Part shown: one piece after another, positions 6,669 through 14,995 of the stretch
Numbering within the stretch: position 1 is the stretch's first letter
How the letters are laid out: the number at the start of each line of letters is the position of its first letter
Assembly: GCA_026986135.1 (NCBI GenBank)
Contig: JALSPD010000030.1
Coordinates: 1-17,554 of the forward strand
Reading direction: 5' to 3'
DNA length: 17,554 bases
DNA from: DHVE2 group archaeon
Lineage (GTDB): Archaea; Thermoplasmatota; Thermoplasmata; Thermoplasmatales; Aciduliprofundaceae
Program-made: the position numbers and the translations under genes
The notes under the pieces: generated by a model
What the model was told of the DNA's origin: nothing
What the model saw: the letters and a program-made list of their open reading frames with translations, nothing else
The model's database searches: none

Positions 6669-8036
6669 ATGTATTTCGGAGAAATGGACATAAGCCAGAA
6701 AACAAAGAAAGCCCTTAAGGAAAGGGGTTTTGAATTGGCAACGGATGTGCAGGAGAAGGCAATATATCCTGCAATGCAGGGAGATGTGATTGTCCAGGCC
6801 AGAACAGGCTCTGGAAAAACCCTATCATTTCTTATACCTGTGTTTGAAGGCATCAGCGGCGAGGGTAATGAAGCCCTTATCCTCGTTCCCACCAGGGAAC
6901 TTGCGCAGCAGGTGGAGAGGGAAGCGAGGGAGATTGCTAAGGAGCACAGGGTGAGAACGGTGGCAATATACGGTGGTGTGAGCATGGAGCCGCAGATAAA
7001 GGGGCTTCCTGCGAGCATAATCGTTGGCACGCCCGGGAGAATCATGGATTTGATGAGGCGAGGGTATCTTGATCTTAGCAACCTGAAGTTCCTGATTCTT
7101 GACGAGGCGGACAGGATGCTTGACATGGGGTTCATAGATGATATACGGTGGATAATTTCAAGGACAAACAGAGCAAGAAGAACGCTTATGTATTCAGCCA
7201 CGATGCCAGAGGAAATAATACGCCTTGCAAAGAGATACATGAGAAACCCCAGGAAAATTCTGCTTTCTTCAGATTCAGTATCTCCTGAGAAAATAGAGCA
7301 GTATTATGTTGAGGTAAACGATCGCACAAAGTATTCAACCCTGAAAATGCTGATTAATTCGGAGCCTGGAAAATATCTTATATTTTGCAATACACGATTG
7401 GGTGTAAAGGCGCTGGCTAACAAACTGGAGAGAGATGGATACAGGGCGAAGGAGCTTCATGGGGATATGACGCAGGGTTCAAGAACCAGAGTTATGGAAT
7501 CTTACAGGCAAGGAATGATAGACATCCTTGTGGCCACAGATGTGGCATCCAGGGGCATTGATGTGAAGGGCATCACCCATGTGGTGAATTACGATGTTCC
7601 TAGATTTCCCAAGGATTATGTGCACAGGATTGGCAGAACGGGGAGGTTAAATAGCGATGGCAGAGCAGTAACCCTCACAAAGGGGAATGAGATGCTTTAT
7701 CTTCAGAGGATTGAAGGATTCATGGGATTGAAATTAAAAAAGCTCACCTTTCGGGAAAACAGGTTTGAAGAGGTGAGAGATTACAGGGATTCGGCGGATG
7801 CATTTGGAATGATCAAGGTGAATTTTTCTCTCTTACATGAGATGGGTGAATGGGAAGTAATAAAGGAAGCGGGTAAGTATGGGATATCGGAGGAAGACAT
7901 TGGGATGATGGAACTCAGTGGTAAACAGGGTGTTATGCATATTCATTATGCCCAGGTCAGTAAACTCTTGGATATACCCATGTTTAGCGAGGTTAAAATT
8001 GCTGTGGGTGAGGATAAAGAACACAGGGCTTCGTGA
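6669..8036 (+). CDS. deaD: DEAD-box ATP-dependent RNA helicase
   Basis: This protein has 455 residues from the ATG at 6669, chosen because AAGGTGA lies five bases before it and MYFGEMDIS matches the family's usual opening. An in-frame ATG at 6648 lacks a ribosome site. All motifs are present: Q motif at 25-38, Walker A ARTGSGKT at 44-51, PTREL 74-78, TPGR 121-124, DEAD 145-148, SAT 176-178, then LIFCNT, ATDVASRGIDV and HRIGRTGR in the second RecA domain. The last roughly 80 residues (from about MIKVNFSLL to EVKIAV) resemble the DbpA-type RNA-binding domain, including IGMMELSGKQG, so a role in ribosome assembly or cold-related RNA remodelling is likely. It is followed after 36 bp by the isoprenoid operon, which has its own promoter. 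Confidence 0.93.
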   Translation: MYFGEMDISQKTKKALKERGFELATDVQEKAIYPAMQGDVIVQARTGSGKTLSFLIPVFEGISGEGNEALILVPTRELAQQVEREAREIAKEHRVRTVAIYGGVSMEPQIKGLPASIIVGTPGRIMDLMRRGYLDLSNLKFLILDEADRMLDMGFIDDIRWIISRTNRARRTLMYSATMPEEIIRLAKRYMRNPRKILLSSDSVSPEKIEQYYVEVNDRTKYSTLKMLINSEPGKYLIFCNTRLGVKALANKLERDGYRAKELHGDMTQGSRTRVMESYRQGMIDILVATDVASRGIDVKGITHVVNYDVPRFPKDYVHRIGRTGRLNSDGRAVTLTKGNEMLYLQRIEGFMGLKLKKLTFRENRFEEVRDYRDSADAFGMIKVNFSLLHEMGEWEVIKEAGKYGISEEDIGMMELSGKQGVMHIHYAQVSKLLDIPMFSEVKIAVGEDKEHRAS

Positions 8037-8042
8037 GAAAAC

Positions 8043-8056
8043 TATTTTAATTAAAA
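8043..8056 (+). promoter_or_regulatory. TATA-like box for the IPK-IDI2-ZPR1 operon
   Basis: TATTTTAATTAAAA lies immediately after the helicase stop, with its centre about 25 bp before the ATG at 8073. No ribosome-binding sequence is seen, so the first gene is probably leaderless. This also argues against the TTG at 8067 as the start. Confidence 0.5.
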
Positions 8057-8072
8057 CATCTTTTGTTTGCCG

Positions 8073-8807
8073 ATGTATCTGATAAAGCTGGGTGGAAGCG
8101 TAATCTCAGATAAAAGCGAGTATCTCACATTCCGAGAGGATACTGTGAAGAAGATAGCAAGAGTTCTGCCAAAGAATGATGTTATCCTTGTTCATGGTGC
8201 GGGTTCATTTGGACACATACTTGCGGATAAATACAGCATAACTGATGGTTTTGAAGACTGGAAGAGATTGGGTTTTGCAAAGATCCAGAGGGATATGATT
8301 GACCTGAATCTCAGAATTCTGAGTACCCTCATTGATGAAGGTATTCCTGCGGTTTCCATGCCTCCACATGCCTTTATGAGTATGGGGAGTGCAATAAATT
8401 TTGAAATTTTTGATTATCTTATCCACTATGGTTTTGTACCCCTGACCTTTGGGGATGCAGTATTTGACAGCGAAAGGGGTATAAACATATGCTCTGGAGA
8501 TGTTCTGATGCTGGAACTTGCAAAAAAATATAGGCCAGAGAAAACAGTGTTTCTCACGGATGTGGATGGTATTTACACGCATCCGCCGGGATCTGGAAAA
8601 GAGGAGCTTATACGCGAACTGCACCCAGCACATGATCCCAAAACGGAAATAAAGGTTAGCGATGTGACAGGGGGTATGGACCTGAAGATAAATGTTATGA
8701 GAGAGATTGCAAAGTACAGCAAAGTTTATGTAATAAATGGTTTCCATCCAGAGCGTCTTGAATCCGTTCTTAAAGATGAAGATTTCATAGGGACGGTGGT
8801 CCTATGA
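8073..8807 (+). CDS. ipk: Isopentenyl phosphate kinase
   Basis: IPK phosphorylates isopentenyl phosphate with ATP to give isopentenyl diphosphate, the last kinase step of the alternative (archaeal) mevalonate pathways. The protein has 244 residues and belongs to the amino acid kinase fold. It has the N-terminal LIKLGGSV loop with Lys5, and VHGAGSFGH (40-48) whose His48 is the residue that distinguishes IPK and binds the substrate phosphate. It also has FGDAVFD in the middle and the FLTDVDGIY and DVTGGMDLKI nucleotide-binding segments near the C-terminus. The ATG at 8073 fits a leaderless start. The stop overlaps the IDI2 start as ATGA, so the enzyme that makes IPP is coupled to the enzyme that isomerises it. 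Confidence is high. Confidence 0.95.
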   Translation: MYLIKLGGSVISDKSEYLTFREDTVKKIARVLPKNDVILVHGAGSFGHILADKYSITDGFEDWKRLGFAKIQRDMIDLNLRILSTLIDEGIPAVSMPPHAFMSMGSAINFEIFDYLIHYGFVPLTFGDAVFDSERGINICSGDVLMLELAKKYRPEKTVFLTDVDGIYTHPPGSGKEELIRELHPAHDPKTEIKVSDVTGGMDLKINVMREIAKYSKVYVINGFHPERLESVLKDEDFIGTVVL

Positions 8808-9808
8808 TAGAAGATAGGAAGCTGGAACACATAAAGATATGTCTTGACAAGGATGTAAATGCAACCCATAATTACTGGGATGATGTTATCCTGAAGCATG
8901 TGACGATACCAAAGGTGGATCTTGAGGACATTGATCTGAGAACAAGGATTCTTGACAGGGATCTTGAGGCACCAATAATAATTGATGCAATGACAGGAGG
9001 GCATCCTGTGGCAAAGAAGATAAATGAAAACATAGCAAAGGCTGCTGAGGAGCTGGGTATTGGTATGGCTGTGGGATCCCAGAGAAGCGCCATAGTAAAT
9101 CCAAGAATGGAAGATACATATTCTGTTGTGAGAGAGTATGAGGTGCCTCTCAGAATGGGTAATCTGGGTGCTCCACAGTTTGCACTTGGGTTCGGTGAGA
9201 GTGAACTGGAGAGAGCAATGGAAATGGTTGATGCTCATGCCATGGAAATACATTTTAACTACCTTCAGGAATCCATTCAGCCCGAGGGGGATAAGGTGGT
9301 CTCAGGCCTTATTGAAAATCTCAAACCCCTAGCGAAGAAGTATCCTCTGGTTGCCAAAGAAACAGGGGCAGGTTTTGATAGAAAATCCGCCGAGATTCTT
9401 GCTGAGATGGGATTCAGAGCGATTGATGTTAGCGGCGTGAGCGGTACAAGCTTTGCAGCTGTGGAATATTATAGGGGTGGCAAATTAGGAAAACTATTCT
9501 GGGATTGGGGTCTTCCAAGTCCGTATTCTCTCCTTCAGCTAAAGGGTATGGGCGTACCTCTTATAGGCTCTGGGGGTATACGGCATGGGCTTGATGTGGC
9601 CAGGGCAATTGCACTGGGTGCAGATGCTGCAGGTATGGCCAGGGCTATACTAAAATACGCAACTAAATCACATACGGCCGTTGTTGAGAGAATTGAGGAA
9701 ATTCTAAATGAGCTAAGGATCGCCATGTTTCTAAGTGGTGCAGCAAATGTTGATGAGATGAAAAACGCTGGATATGTATTAAGGGGGGAGTTGAGAGCAT
9801 GGCTTTGA
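8804..9808 (+). CDS. fni: Type 2 isopentenyl-diphosphate delta-isomerase (FMN-dependent)
   Basis: This enzyme interconverts IPP and DMAPP using reduced FMN and Mg2+. Both products feed the prenyl chains of archaeal membrane lipids. The protein has 334 residues and a TIM-barrel fold. Family signatures are RKLEHI (5-10), DAMTGG (61-66), MAVGSQRSA (88-96) and NLGAPQ (120-125). HFNYLQE (150-156) is followed by QPEGD (159-163), which holds the expected catalytic Gln and metal-binding Glu. KETGAGF, DVSGVSGTSF and GSGGIRHGLD-ARAIALGAD form the FMN phosphate site. It starts at the ATG overlapping the ipk stop and ends 10 bp inside the ZPR1 gene, so three proteins are made from one coupled message. 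Confidence 0.95.
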   Translation: MIEDRKLEHIKICLDKDVNATHNYWDDVILKHVTIPKVDLEDIDLRTRILDRDLEAPIIIDAMTGGHPVAKKINENIAKAAEELGIGMAVGSQRSAIVNPRMEDTYSVVREYEVPLRMGNLGAPQFALGFGESELERAMEMVDAHAMEIHFNYLQESIQPEGDKVVSGLIENLKPLAKKYPLVAKETGAGFDRKSAEILAEMGFRAIDVSGVSGTSFAAVEYYRGGKLGKLFWDWGLPSPYSLLQLKGMGVPLIGSGGIRHGLDVARAIALGADAAGMARAILKYATKSHTAVVERIEEILNELRIAMFLSGAANVDEMKNAGYVLRGELRAWL

Positions 9809-10398
9809 AAGAGGGCATAGATATGTTGATGGATGCGCCCTGTCCAGTATGCGGAGAAAAAACGCTTAAATACAGGGCTGTTGAACTTGAGATACCTCAT
9901 TTTGGAAAATGCCTTGAAACCACGGTTTACTGCACCACATGCGGCTATAAGCATAGCGATATTCTCATGCTTGAGACCCATGAGCCCCTGCGATACGAGA
10001 TGCCAATTGAGAGCCTTGATGATCTCAACGCAAGGGTAATCAGATCAACATCTGGAACAATTACCATACCTGAAATAGGTGCAAAGCTTGAACCTGGACC
10101 CTTTTCAGAGGCATTTATTACCAATGTTGAGGGAGTTCTGAACAGATTTGTGGATGTTCTTCTTCAGCTGCTTCATACATATCCTGATAAAAGGGAAGAT
10201 ATTCTGGATGTGATGAGAAAAATAGGTTATATTCGCCATGGTAAGATGCCTGCAACAATAATAATTGACGATCCTTTTGGAAACAGCGCTATAGTGGGAG
10301 ATAAGGTAAAAAAGAGGGTTTTATCAGAGGATGAGGTTAAGGGTCTTCGCACGGGAGAAATAACGATTGATCTCAGAGATCTGAAAACAAAAAAATAA
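9799..10398 (+). CDS. ZPR1-like zinc-finger protein
   Basis: This protein has 199 residues. A four-cysteine zinc finger spans the N-terminus (C15, C18, C45, C48; CPVCGEKTL and YCTTCGYKHSD). It is followed by the ZPR1 body with the characteristic RSTSGTI, PEIGAKLEPGP and IIDDPFGNS segments. Eukaryotic ZPR1 carries two such modules and is a folding factor for eEF1A. The archaeal proteins carry one module of about 170-200 residues, and their role is not established; help for aEF1A is inference. The ATG at 9799 has a GGGGGAG ribosome site and overlaps the end of the isomerase gene by 10 bp. Its place in the isoprenoid operon is unexplained. It ends 11 bp from the convergent beta-helix gene. Confidence 0.9.
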   Translation: MALKEGIDMLMDAPCPVCGEKTLKYRAVELEIPHFGKCLETTVYCTTCGYKHSDILMLETHEPLRYEMPIESLDDLNARVIRSTSGTITIPEIGAKLEPGPFSEAFITNVEGVLNRFVDVLLQLLHTYPDKREDILDVMRKIGYIRHGKMPATIIIDDPFGNSAIVGDKVKKRVLSEDEVKGLRTGEITIDLRDLKTKK

Positions 10399-10409
10399 GA
10401 AGTGGGGGG

Positions 10410-13400
10410 TTAATCTCTCCTTCTGTATGTTATGGCAATCAGGAGTGCAGTAACTGCCACTAGCGCTACAACATTGCTCATTTCTGGAACAAATCCGCAG
10501 CCAGGATGATGGTCCCTTGCAACATATGGGTCTGGATCAATCTGGTATGGGGTATTCTGATTCCAGTCGCTCCAGCAGTTGCCTTCATCAGTGGTATTCC
10601 AGAGGTTAGTGTACTCCGAGGATTCATCATCATATGCCTGTATATGTGAAGAGTCCGCGTTTCCATCCGCTGAGGCTCCGTGATTTCTGTCAAATATGTT
10701 GTGGTATATTTTGAATCCAGAAGAGGATGTTAGATAAAGTCCGTAGCCAGTATTAAGCCTGAATGTGTTGTTGTATATCCTGTACGAGGAAAGGGTCAGG
10801 GATGATGTGGATGAAGAGATGTATATTCCGTAGTTGGCGTTGTGATATATGTTGTTGTAAAAGAACCCTACATAGTGTGTGTTCCTTACAACCACTCCAG
10901 AGTACTGACTGTAGCTAACATTGCTTCTCTCCACGAAAACATAGTTGCAGCTGTAGAAATTCATGCCATGTGCGTTGTAGACTAGATATGCCTTATCAAC
11001 GGTTATTGTATCAGAGTAGTATACATACACACCATCTCCCACATTATGCTCAGCCCATAGGTTGTATATCTGCAGCCCATATCCGTTAAAATGATACACA
11101 TTAACCGCTGAATTACTGTGATATACTCCACTTCCACCCGATGTTGAGTTGATATAGAGGCCATCCAGACGAACTCTTATGTTCTCTGAGATGTTGCCGA
11201 TGTATATTCCCGCACCAGCATCCTTACCGTTGATCTTCCATCCTGCAATCACATATGGGTAGTAGAAAGAGCCGTCACCACCTATGACTCCGTGGTCTAT
11301 ATCCAGATCTCCTATACCCTCAATTCTCAGCGGCAACTTAGTTATTTCTCTCATTGGGTATATATCCCTGGATCCAGCACCGCCATCCATACGATATGGA
11401 TAATCAACAAACCAATCGCCATCCAGATCGTTGGACCTGTTGTTCCATGACCAGTCATGCCAGTAGTTGCCCTGTCCATTGGTGTTGTTCCAGTAGTTCA
11501 CAGAGGAGTCGTACGCCTGAATTTTATCAGGGGAATAGGAATCCATAGTTCCATTGTTTTCATAGAATATGTTTCTGTAGAGATGATTATGACCGGAGGT
11601 GAGCTTTATGCCGTAGTGGGCATTGTAAGCGAGTCCGTTGTCGTGGATAATGATTCCAGTGCAGCCGCCTTCAAGTCCAATATTGTTAGCAAATATCTGA
11701 TTTTCCCTTATTTCCACACCCAACATAGTGGGACTCACACTTATCATGTATATTCCGTCTGCATCATTTTTGTAGATTCTGTTTTTCTCTACAAGTGTAT
11801 ATGCGGAGCTGCCCTGAAGCTCAAGCCCATGGTAGTTATTATATATCTCGTTGTTGGAGACAATCACAACATCGCTGTATGAGAACCATACACCGGGATA
11901 TCTGTTGTTGGCAATCTCAGAATTTTTGAGTTCAACCCATTTGGCATTTTTTGCTGTGATTCCGTACCCATTGTAAACGCTTCTCACGTTGTAGATTTTC
12001 ATATGGAGCTCATTTCCACCATCTACATAGATTCCATGCTCGGTGGACCACTCATCTTGGTACGGCTTTGTGGTGTTCCAGCCAATGATGTAGTAGTAGG
12101 TATCATCGTAGCCCACGATTCCTGCGGTGGTTCCCGTTGAGTTTAGAACTCCATCGTTGCTGTTATCCACATGCACAACAGCGCCAACACTTATACTTTC
12201 CATTGTATAAAAATCAACCCATTCGTATTTGAAGTCCACCCATTTGCCAGCAAAGTTAATTGGATATCCGCCACCATCCACCGGATATGGCCAGTCAACA
12301 ACACCATCTCTATCCATGTCATTTGTCCGGTTGTTGTTTGCCCAGTCATGGAAGTAGCAGTTGCTGGATCCAAGGTTGTAAACCTTGCCATGGGCTGTGA
12401 TGTACACCTGATTATGTGACGGATCGTATGTATCCCCAGATCCATGGTTTCCGTAGAACACATCATTTGAAAGTTTAATCTCTGTGTAATCTTTCTGATC
12501 CTCCACATGGAGTCCGTAACCTGTGTTCTTAAAGAAGGATGTTTCGTATATGTCCACGTCTGTACCGTATCCCTGAGGGTCAAGAGCATTCTCTGGTATA
12601 TAAACGCCTTCTCCATTATTCATGATGATATCAGAAAACAGACCCATTGCACCCATAGTGTAACTCTGGGTTCCTGAAATGTGTCCTGTAACGTTAATAA
12701 CATATACACCATACCTTCCCTGATCTGTGATTGTACTGTTGCTGAATGAAACATATGTGCTATGTGAGACTACCAACCCATTTGAATTATCCTTTCCGTA
12801 GTGAATATAAATATACTTTGAATAGATTTTTGCCGAAGAGTTTGTTATCAAAATTCCGCTGTAGTCGCAGTAATGTATGTCTGCCCTCAGTATATTTATT
12901 GTTCTGTCTGGAGCTGCGTGATCTATAATTATACCATTTCCACGGTACAACAGATCATCGCTTCCTTTCGTGATGTTGGTTATCTTTATTCCATCAATTA
13001 CGAAGTCTCTGTCCGGTTCAGAGATTAGTAATCCGTATCCACTCTTCGCGCCAATGTCTAATCCGCTCATAACTGGAGAATATGCATATTTATCTCCCAT
13101 GACGAATCCATTGTATGGGTTGTATTTCTCGTAAAAGTCCATACTTGATGTCAGCATGATTCTGTCAGATGAAATTACTCCTTTTAGAGGTGCGATATCA
13201 TAATCAAGAATTTCATTTGTGTTTGATAGATTGACAATTGGATATTTTCCCTCAACTGTTAGCCATGATCCTCCAAGATAGTTCACATTGTAGTTGCTGT
13301 CGTTGTTGTATGCCCAATCGTACCAGAAATTCCCCCATTTATTATAGTAGTCATGCTGATACCAGTAAATATTCTCTTGAGTAGAAAAGTGATCTATTGT

Positions 13401-14186
13401 TGCCTGAGGATGATTTGGATTGTATCTGTCGGTGGAACCGTAATTTTTGTAGAACATGTTTGCAAAGATAGTTAGGGTATTGCTCACTTTTTCAATCCTT
13501 ATTCCCTCATGGGTGTTTTCAGCTATGCCGTTGTACTCAATTGTGCTATCGCTACCATCCGATGAGTATATGTGGATACCTACATCGTTGTGATATATCA
13601 TGTTTGCATATATATAGGGGACTACGGAGTGGGCTATGTATATACCAGCTCTTTTGTTATCAAATATCCTGTTTGAATCCTCACCATGGTTGTAATGGCC
13701 AATTATCATATTTCCATTCAACTTGTTTATGAAAATTCCAGCCCCATCGTTGTTATAAACTGTGTTATTGTACAAATAAACATCCGTTTGTATGTTGTAT
13801 AGTTCAATACCAGCATTTTCATGGTATGTGTCAAAGTTACCGCCTGTGGCATTGTATATCACACAATTCTCTATTGTGAAATATTTCGTCACGTTGCCAA
13901 TGTATATACCAGCACCTTTTCCCGAGCCGTCAATTACCCAGTTACTTATTATGTATGGATCTGTTGAAGTTCCCAGACCTTCACGCACACCATGGGCAGC
14001 GTCAAAATCCCCATCTCCATTAATTCTTATTGCTGTGTGGTTAGCTTCTGGGAAAATGGCTCTGTGCTCTTGAGTTATCTCATCATTCACAATCACGTTT
14101 CTCTTTTCCGGGCTGGACATAATCACTATTGCGCTTCCAACAAGCACTCCTATCAATACCAGCACTAAAATGCCTTTTTTATTCAT
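10410..14186 (-). CDS. Giant right-handed beta-helix surface protein with C-terminal sorting-like tail
   Basis: This protein has 1258 residues. MNKKGILVLVLIGVLVGSAI is a signal peptide. The body is built of parallel beta-helix (NosD/CASH-type) coils, with repeated forms of G-I-x-I and IYNNxxGI. Four modules each close with a variant of the Trp-Asp-rich motif (about residues 292, 628, 929 and 1212). Two of these contain DMDRDGVVDWPYPVDGG and DLDGDWFVDYPYRMDGG, plausible calcium sites. An opening unit, INGDGDFDAAHGV, at about 56 recurs near 962 (IEGIGDLDIDHGV), each followed by a GAGIYIGN segment. The C-terminus reads VPEMS, then a hydrophobic helix, then YRRRD (1233-1258), the layout of archaeosortase PEF-CTERM-type signals. 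It is likely a glycosylated cell-surface protein. Carbohydrate binding or lyase activity is possible, but no catalytic residues are assignable. The ATG has GGGGGTG about nine bases upstream. Confidence 0.88.
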   Translation of the reverse strand: MNKKGILVLVLIGVLVGSAIVIMSSPEKRNVIVNDEITQEHRAIFPEANHTAIRINGDGDFDAAHGVREGLGTSTDPYIISNWVIDGSGKGAGIYIGNVTKYFTIENCVIYNATGGNFDTYHENAGIELYNIQTDVYLYNNTVYNNDGAGIFINKLNGNMIIGHYNHGEDSNRIFDNKRAGIYIAHSVVPYIYANMIYHNDVGIHIYSSDGSDSTIEYNGIAENTHEGIRIEKVSNTLTIFANMFYKNYGSTDRYNPNHPQATIDHFSTQENIYWYQHDYYNKWGNFWYDWAYNNDSNYNVNYLGGSWLTVEGKYPIVNLSNTNEILDYDIAPLKGVISSDRIMLTSSMDFYEKYNPYNGFVMGDKYAYSPVMSGLDIGAKSGYGLLISEPDRDFVIDGIKITNITKGSDDLLYRGNGIIIDHAAPDRTINILRADIHYCDYSGILITNSSAKIYSKYIYIHYGKDNSNGLVVSHSTYVSFSNSTITDQGRYGVYVINVTGHISGTQSYTMGAMGLFSDIIMNNGEGVYIPENALDPQGYGTDVDIYETSFFKNTGYGLHVEDQKDYTEIKLSNDVFYGNHGSGDTYDPSHNQVYITAHGKVYNLGSSNCYFHDWANNNRTNDMDRDGVVDWPYPVDGGGYPINFAGKWVDFKYEWVDFYTMESISVGAVVHVDNSNDGVLNSTGTTAGIVGYDDTYYYIIGWNTTKPYQDEWSTEHGIYVDGGNELHMKIYNVRSVYNGYGITAKNAKWVELKNSEIANNRYPGVWFSYSDVVIVSNNEIYNNYHGLELQGSSAYTLVEKNRIYKNDADGIYMISVSPTMLGVEIRENQIFANNIGLEGGCTGIIIHDNGLAYNAHYGIKLTSGHNHLYRNIFYENNGTMDSYSPDKIQAYDSSVNYWNNTNGQGNYWHDWSWNNRSNDLDGDWFVDYPYRMDGGAGSRDIYPMREITKLPLRIEGIGDLDIDHGVIGGDGSFYYPYVIAGWKINGKDAGAGIYIGNISENIRVRLDGLYINSTSGGSGVYHSNSAVNVYHFNGYGLQIYNLWAEHNVGDGVYVYYSDTITVDKAYLVYNAHGMNFYSCNYVFVERSNVSYSQYSGVVVRNTHYVGFFYNNIYHNANYGIYISSSTSSLTLSSYRIYNNTFRLNTGYGLYLTSSSGFKIYHNIFDRNHGASADGNADSSHIQAYDDESSEYTNLWNTTDEGNCWSDWNQNTPYQIDPDPYVARDHHPGCGFVPEMSNVVALVAVTALLIAITYRRRD

Positions 14187-14239
14187 TCATATAACACCCC
14201 CATAGAAACATAAGGGTTCAGATGCAATATTAATTTTTT

Positions 14240-14253
14240 TGATGCATGCATCA
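14240..14253. promoter_or_regulatory. 14-bp perfect palindrome in the promoter region of the beta-helix gene
   Basis: TGATGCATGCATCA is a perfect inverted repeat without a spacer. On the minus strand it lies just downstream of, or over, the transcript start predicted from TATA-like boxes at 14277-14286 and 14266-14274. That is where archaeal repressors commonly bind. It is an operator candidate for the surface protein; the regulator is not in the window. Confidence 0.4.
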
Positions 14254-14276
14254 TCATAATTTGTGCATAAATAACA

Positions 14277-14286
14277 ATTTAATAAA
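14277..14286 (-). promoter_or_regulatory. TATA-like box for the beta-helix gene
   Basis: TTTATTAAAT on the minus strand would start a message near 14256, with a leader of about 70 bases that carries the GGGGGTG ribosome site. A second candidate, TTATTTATG at 14266-14274, would start inside the palindrome. The intergenic stretch from 14187 to 14308 is very A+T-rich, so the exact box is uncertain. Confidence 0.35.
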
Positions 14287-14308
14287 CAATCAAAATTTTT
14301 GCTTTCTT

Positions 14309-14995
14309 TTACTTGGAGTTGCAAAGAGGTATTTTGCCGAGGTAACTCAAAACGGGGGGATCGTATTTTAAAATCACAGGTATTATATCCACTCCAGAAT
14401 CCACCGCTTTCCAGAAAACATCCTCAAATTCAGGATCGGTATTTCCGTTTGGAAGAAAGCAGAGAGAATCACTTCTAAAAACCAGAATCAGAAGTGTTGC
14501 CTTACCGCCAGATTTAATGAAGCGAATAAGCTCTTCCACATGCCTTCTTCCTCTGGATGTGGGTGCATCTGGAAAGAGTGCAACTCCATTCCTTGCAAGA
14601 GTGCATCCCTTTACCTCAATGGCAATCTTCTCATTATTACTTGTGGCGAAGAAATCAATCCTGCTATGTCCGAGTTTGACCTCTGGTTTGAGAGTGTAGC
14701 CGGGATAAATTATTTTTAGGATTTCCTCTGCAATTCTGCGATGATATCCTGAATTTGTAAATACCCATAGATTTTCAAACCTTGCAGCAATTACATCCCA
14801 TTCCGTTTTTCTGTGTTTTCCGGTGGCATGTTTTATCAGTATTCTGTTTCCCGGGTAAAGTAACTCTTCCAATCTGCCCGGGTCATGCACATGCGCTTGT
14901 GTGATTGAAGTTCCAATTCTAATGGTTGCAATAAAACGGTTATCTCTTTTTAAAAGAACCGCCTCACGATCTGGATTTATCTTCATTATCTCCAT
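14309..14995 (-). CDS. sfsA: SfsA family protein (putative nucleic-acid-binding nuclease fold)
   Basis: This protein has 228 residues from the ATG at 14995, close to the 230-240 of E. coli SfsA. The N-terminal part is an OB-like region with HVHDPGRLEELL (residues 35-46 in this numbering). The C-terminal part is a PD-(D/E)xK-like core: SRIDFF (111-116), IAIEVKGCTL (124-133) with the Glu and Lys, and FPDAPTSRGRRHVEEL (141-156). SfsA was named for sugar fermentation stimulation; its biochemical role remains unclear, and DNA binding is the documented property in E. coli. Start choice: GTG 15004 and ATG 14986 are alternatives, and 14995 matches the E. coli N-terminus (MEF...) best. The gene begins 32 bp inside the preceding membrane-protein gene, so it is translationally coupled to it. 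Confidence 0.92.
   Translation of the reverse strand: MEIMKINPDREAVLLKRDNRFIATIRIGTSITQAHVHDPGRLEELLYPGNRILIKHATGKHRKTEWDVIAARFENLWVFTNSGYHRRIAEEILKIIYPGYTLKPEVKLGHSRIDFFATSNNEKIAIEVKGCTLARNGVALFPDAPTSRGRRHVEELIRFIKSGGKATLLILVFRSDSLCFLPNGNTDPEFEDVFWKAVDSGVDIIPVILKYDPPVLSYLGKIPLCNSK

Noticed and set aside
8205..9253. Two long minus-strand open frames (about 180 and 175 codons) opposite the IPK and isomerase genes.
   Set aside because: They are antisense to two well-conserved enzymes and encode low-complexity His/Cys/Tyr/Ile-rich sequence without any recognisable motif; they are explained by the codon use of the real genes.
10390..10430. A terminator hairpin between the convergent ZPR1 and beta-helix genes (GGGGGG against CTCTCC).
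   Set aside because: Pairing is broken by mismatches and would need G-U pairs; it does not stand out from chance.
14215..14260. A possible C/D-box guide RNA on the minus strand (ATGATGA followed 29 bases later by CTGA).
   Set aside because: There are no internal C'/D' boxes at the right spacing and no terminal stem; the TGATGA is part of the 14-bp palindrome.
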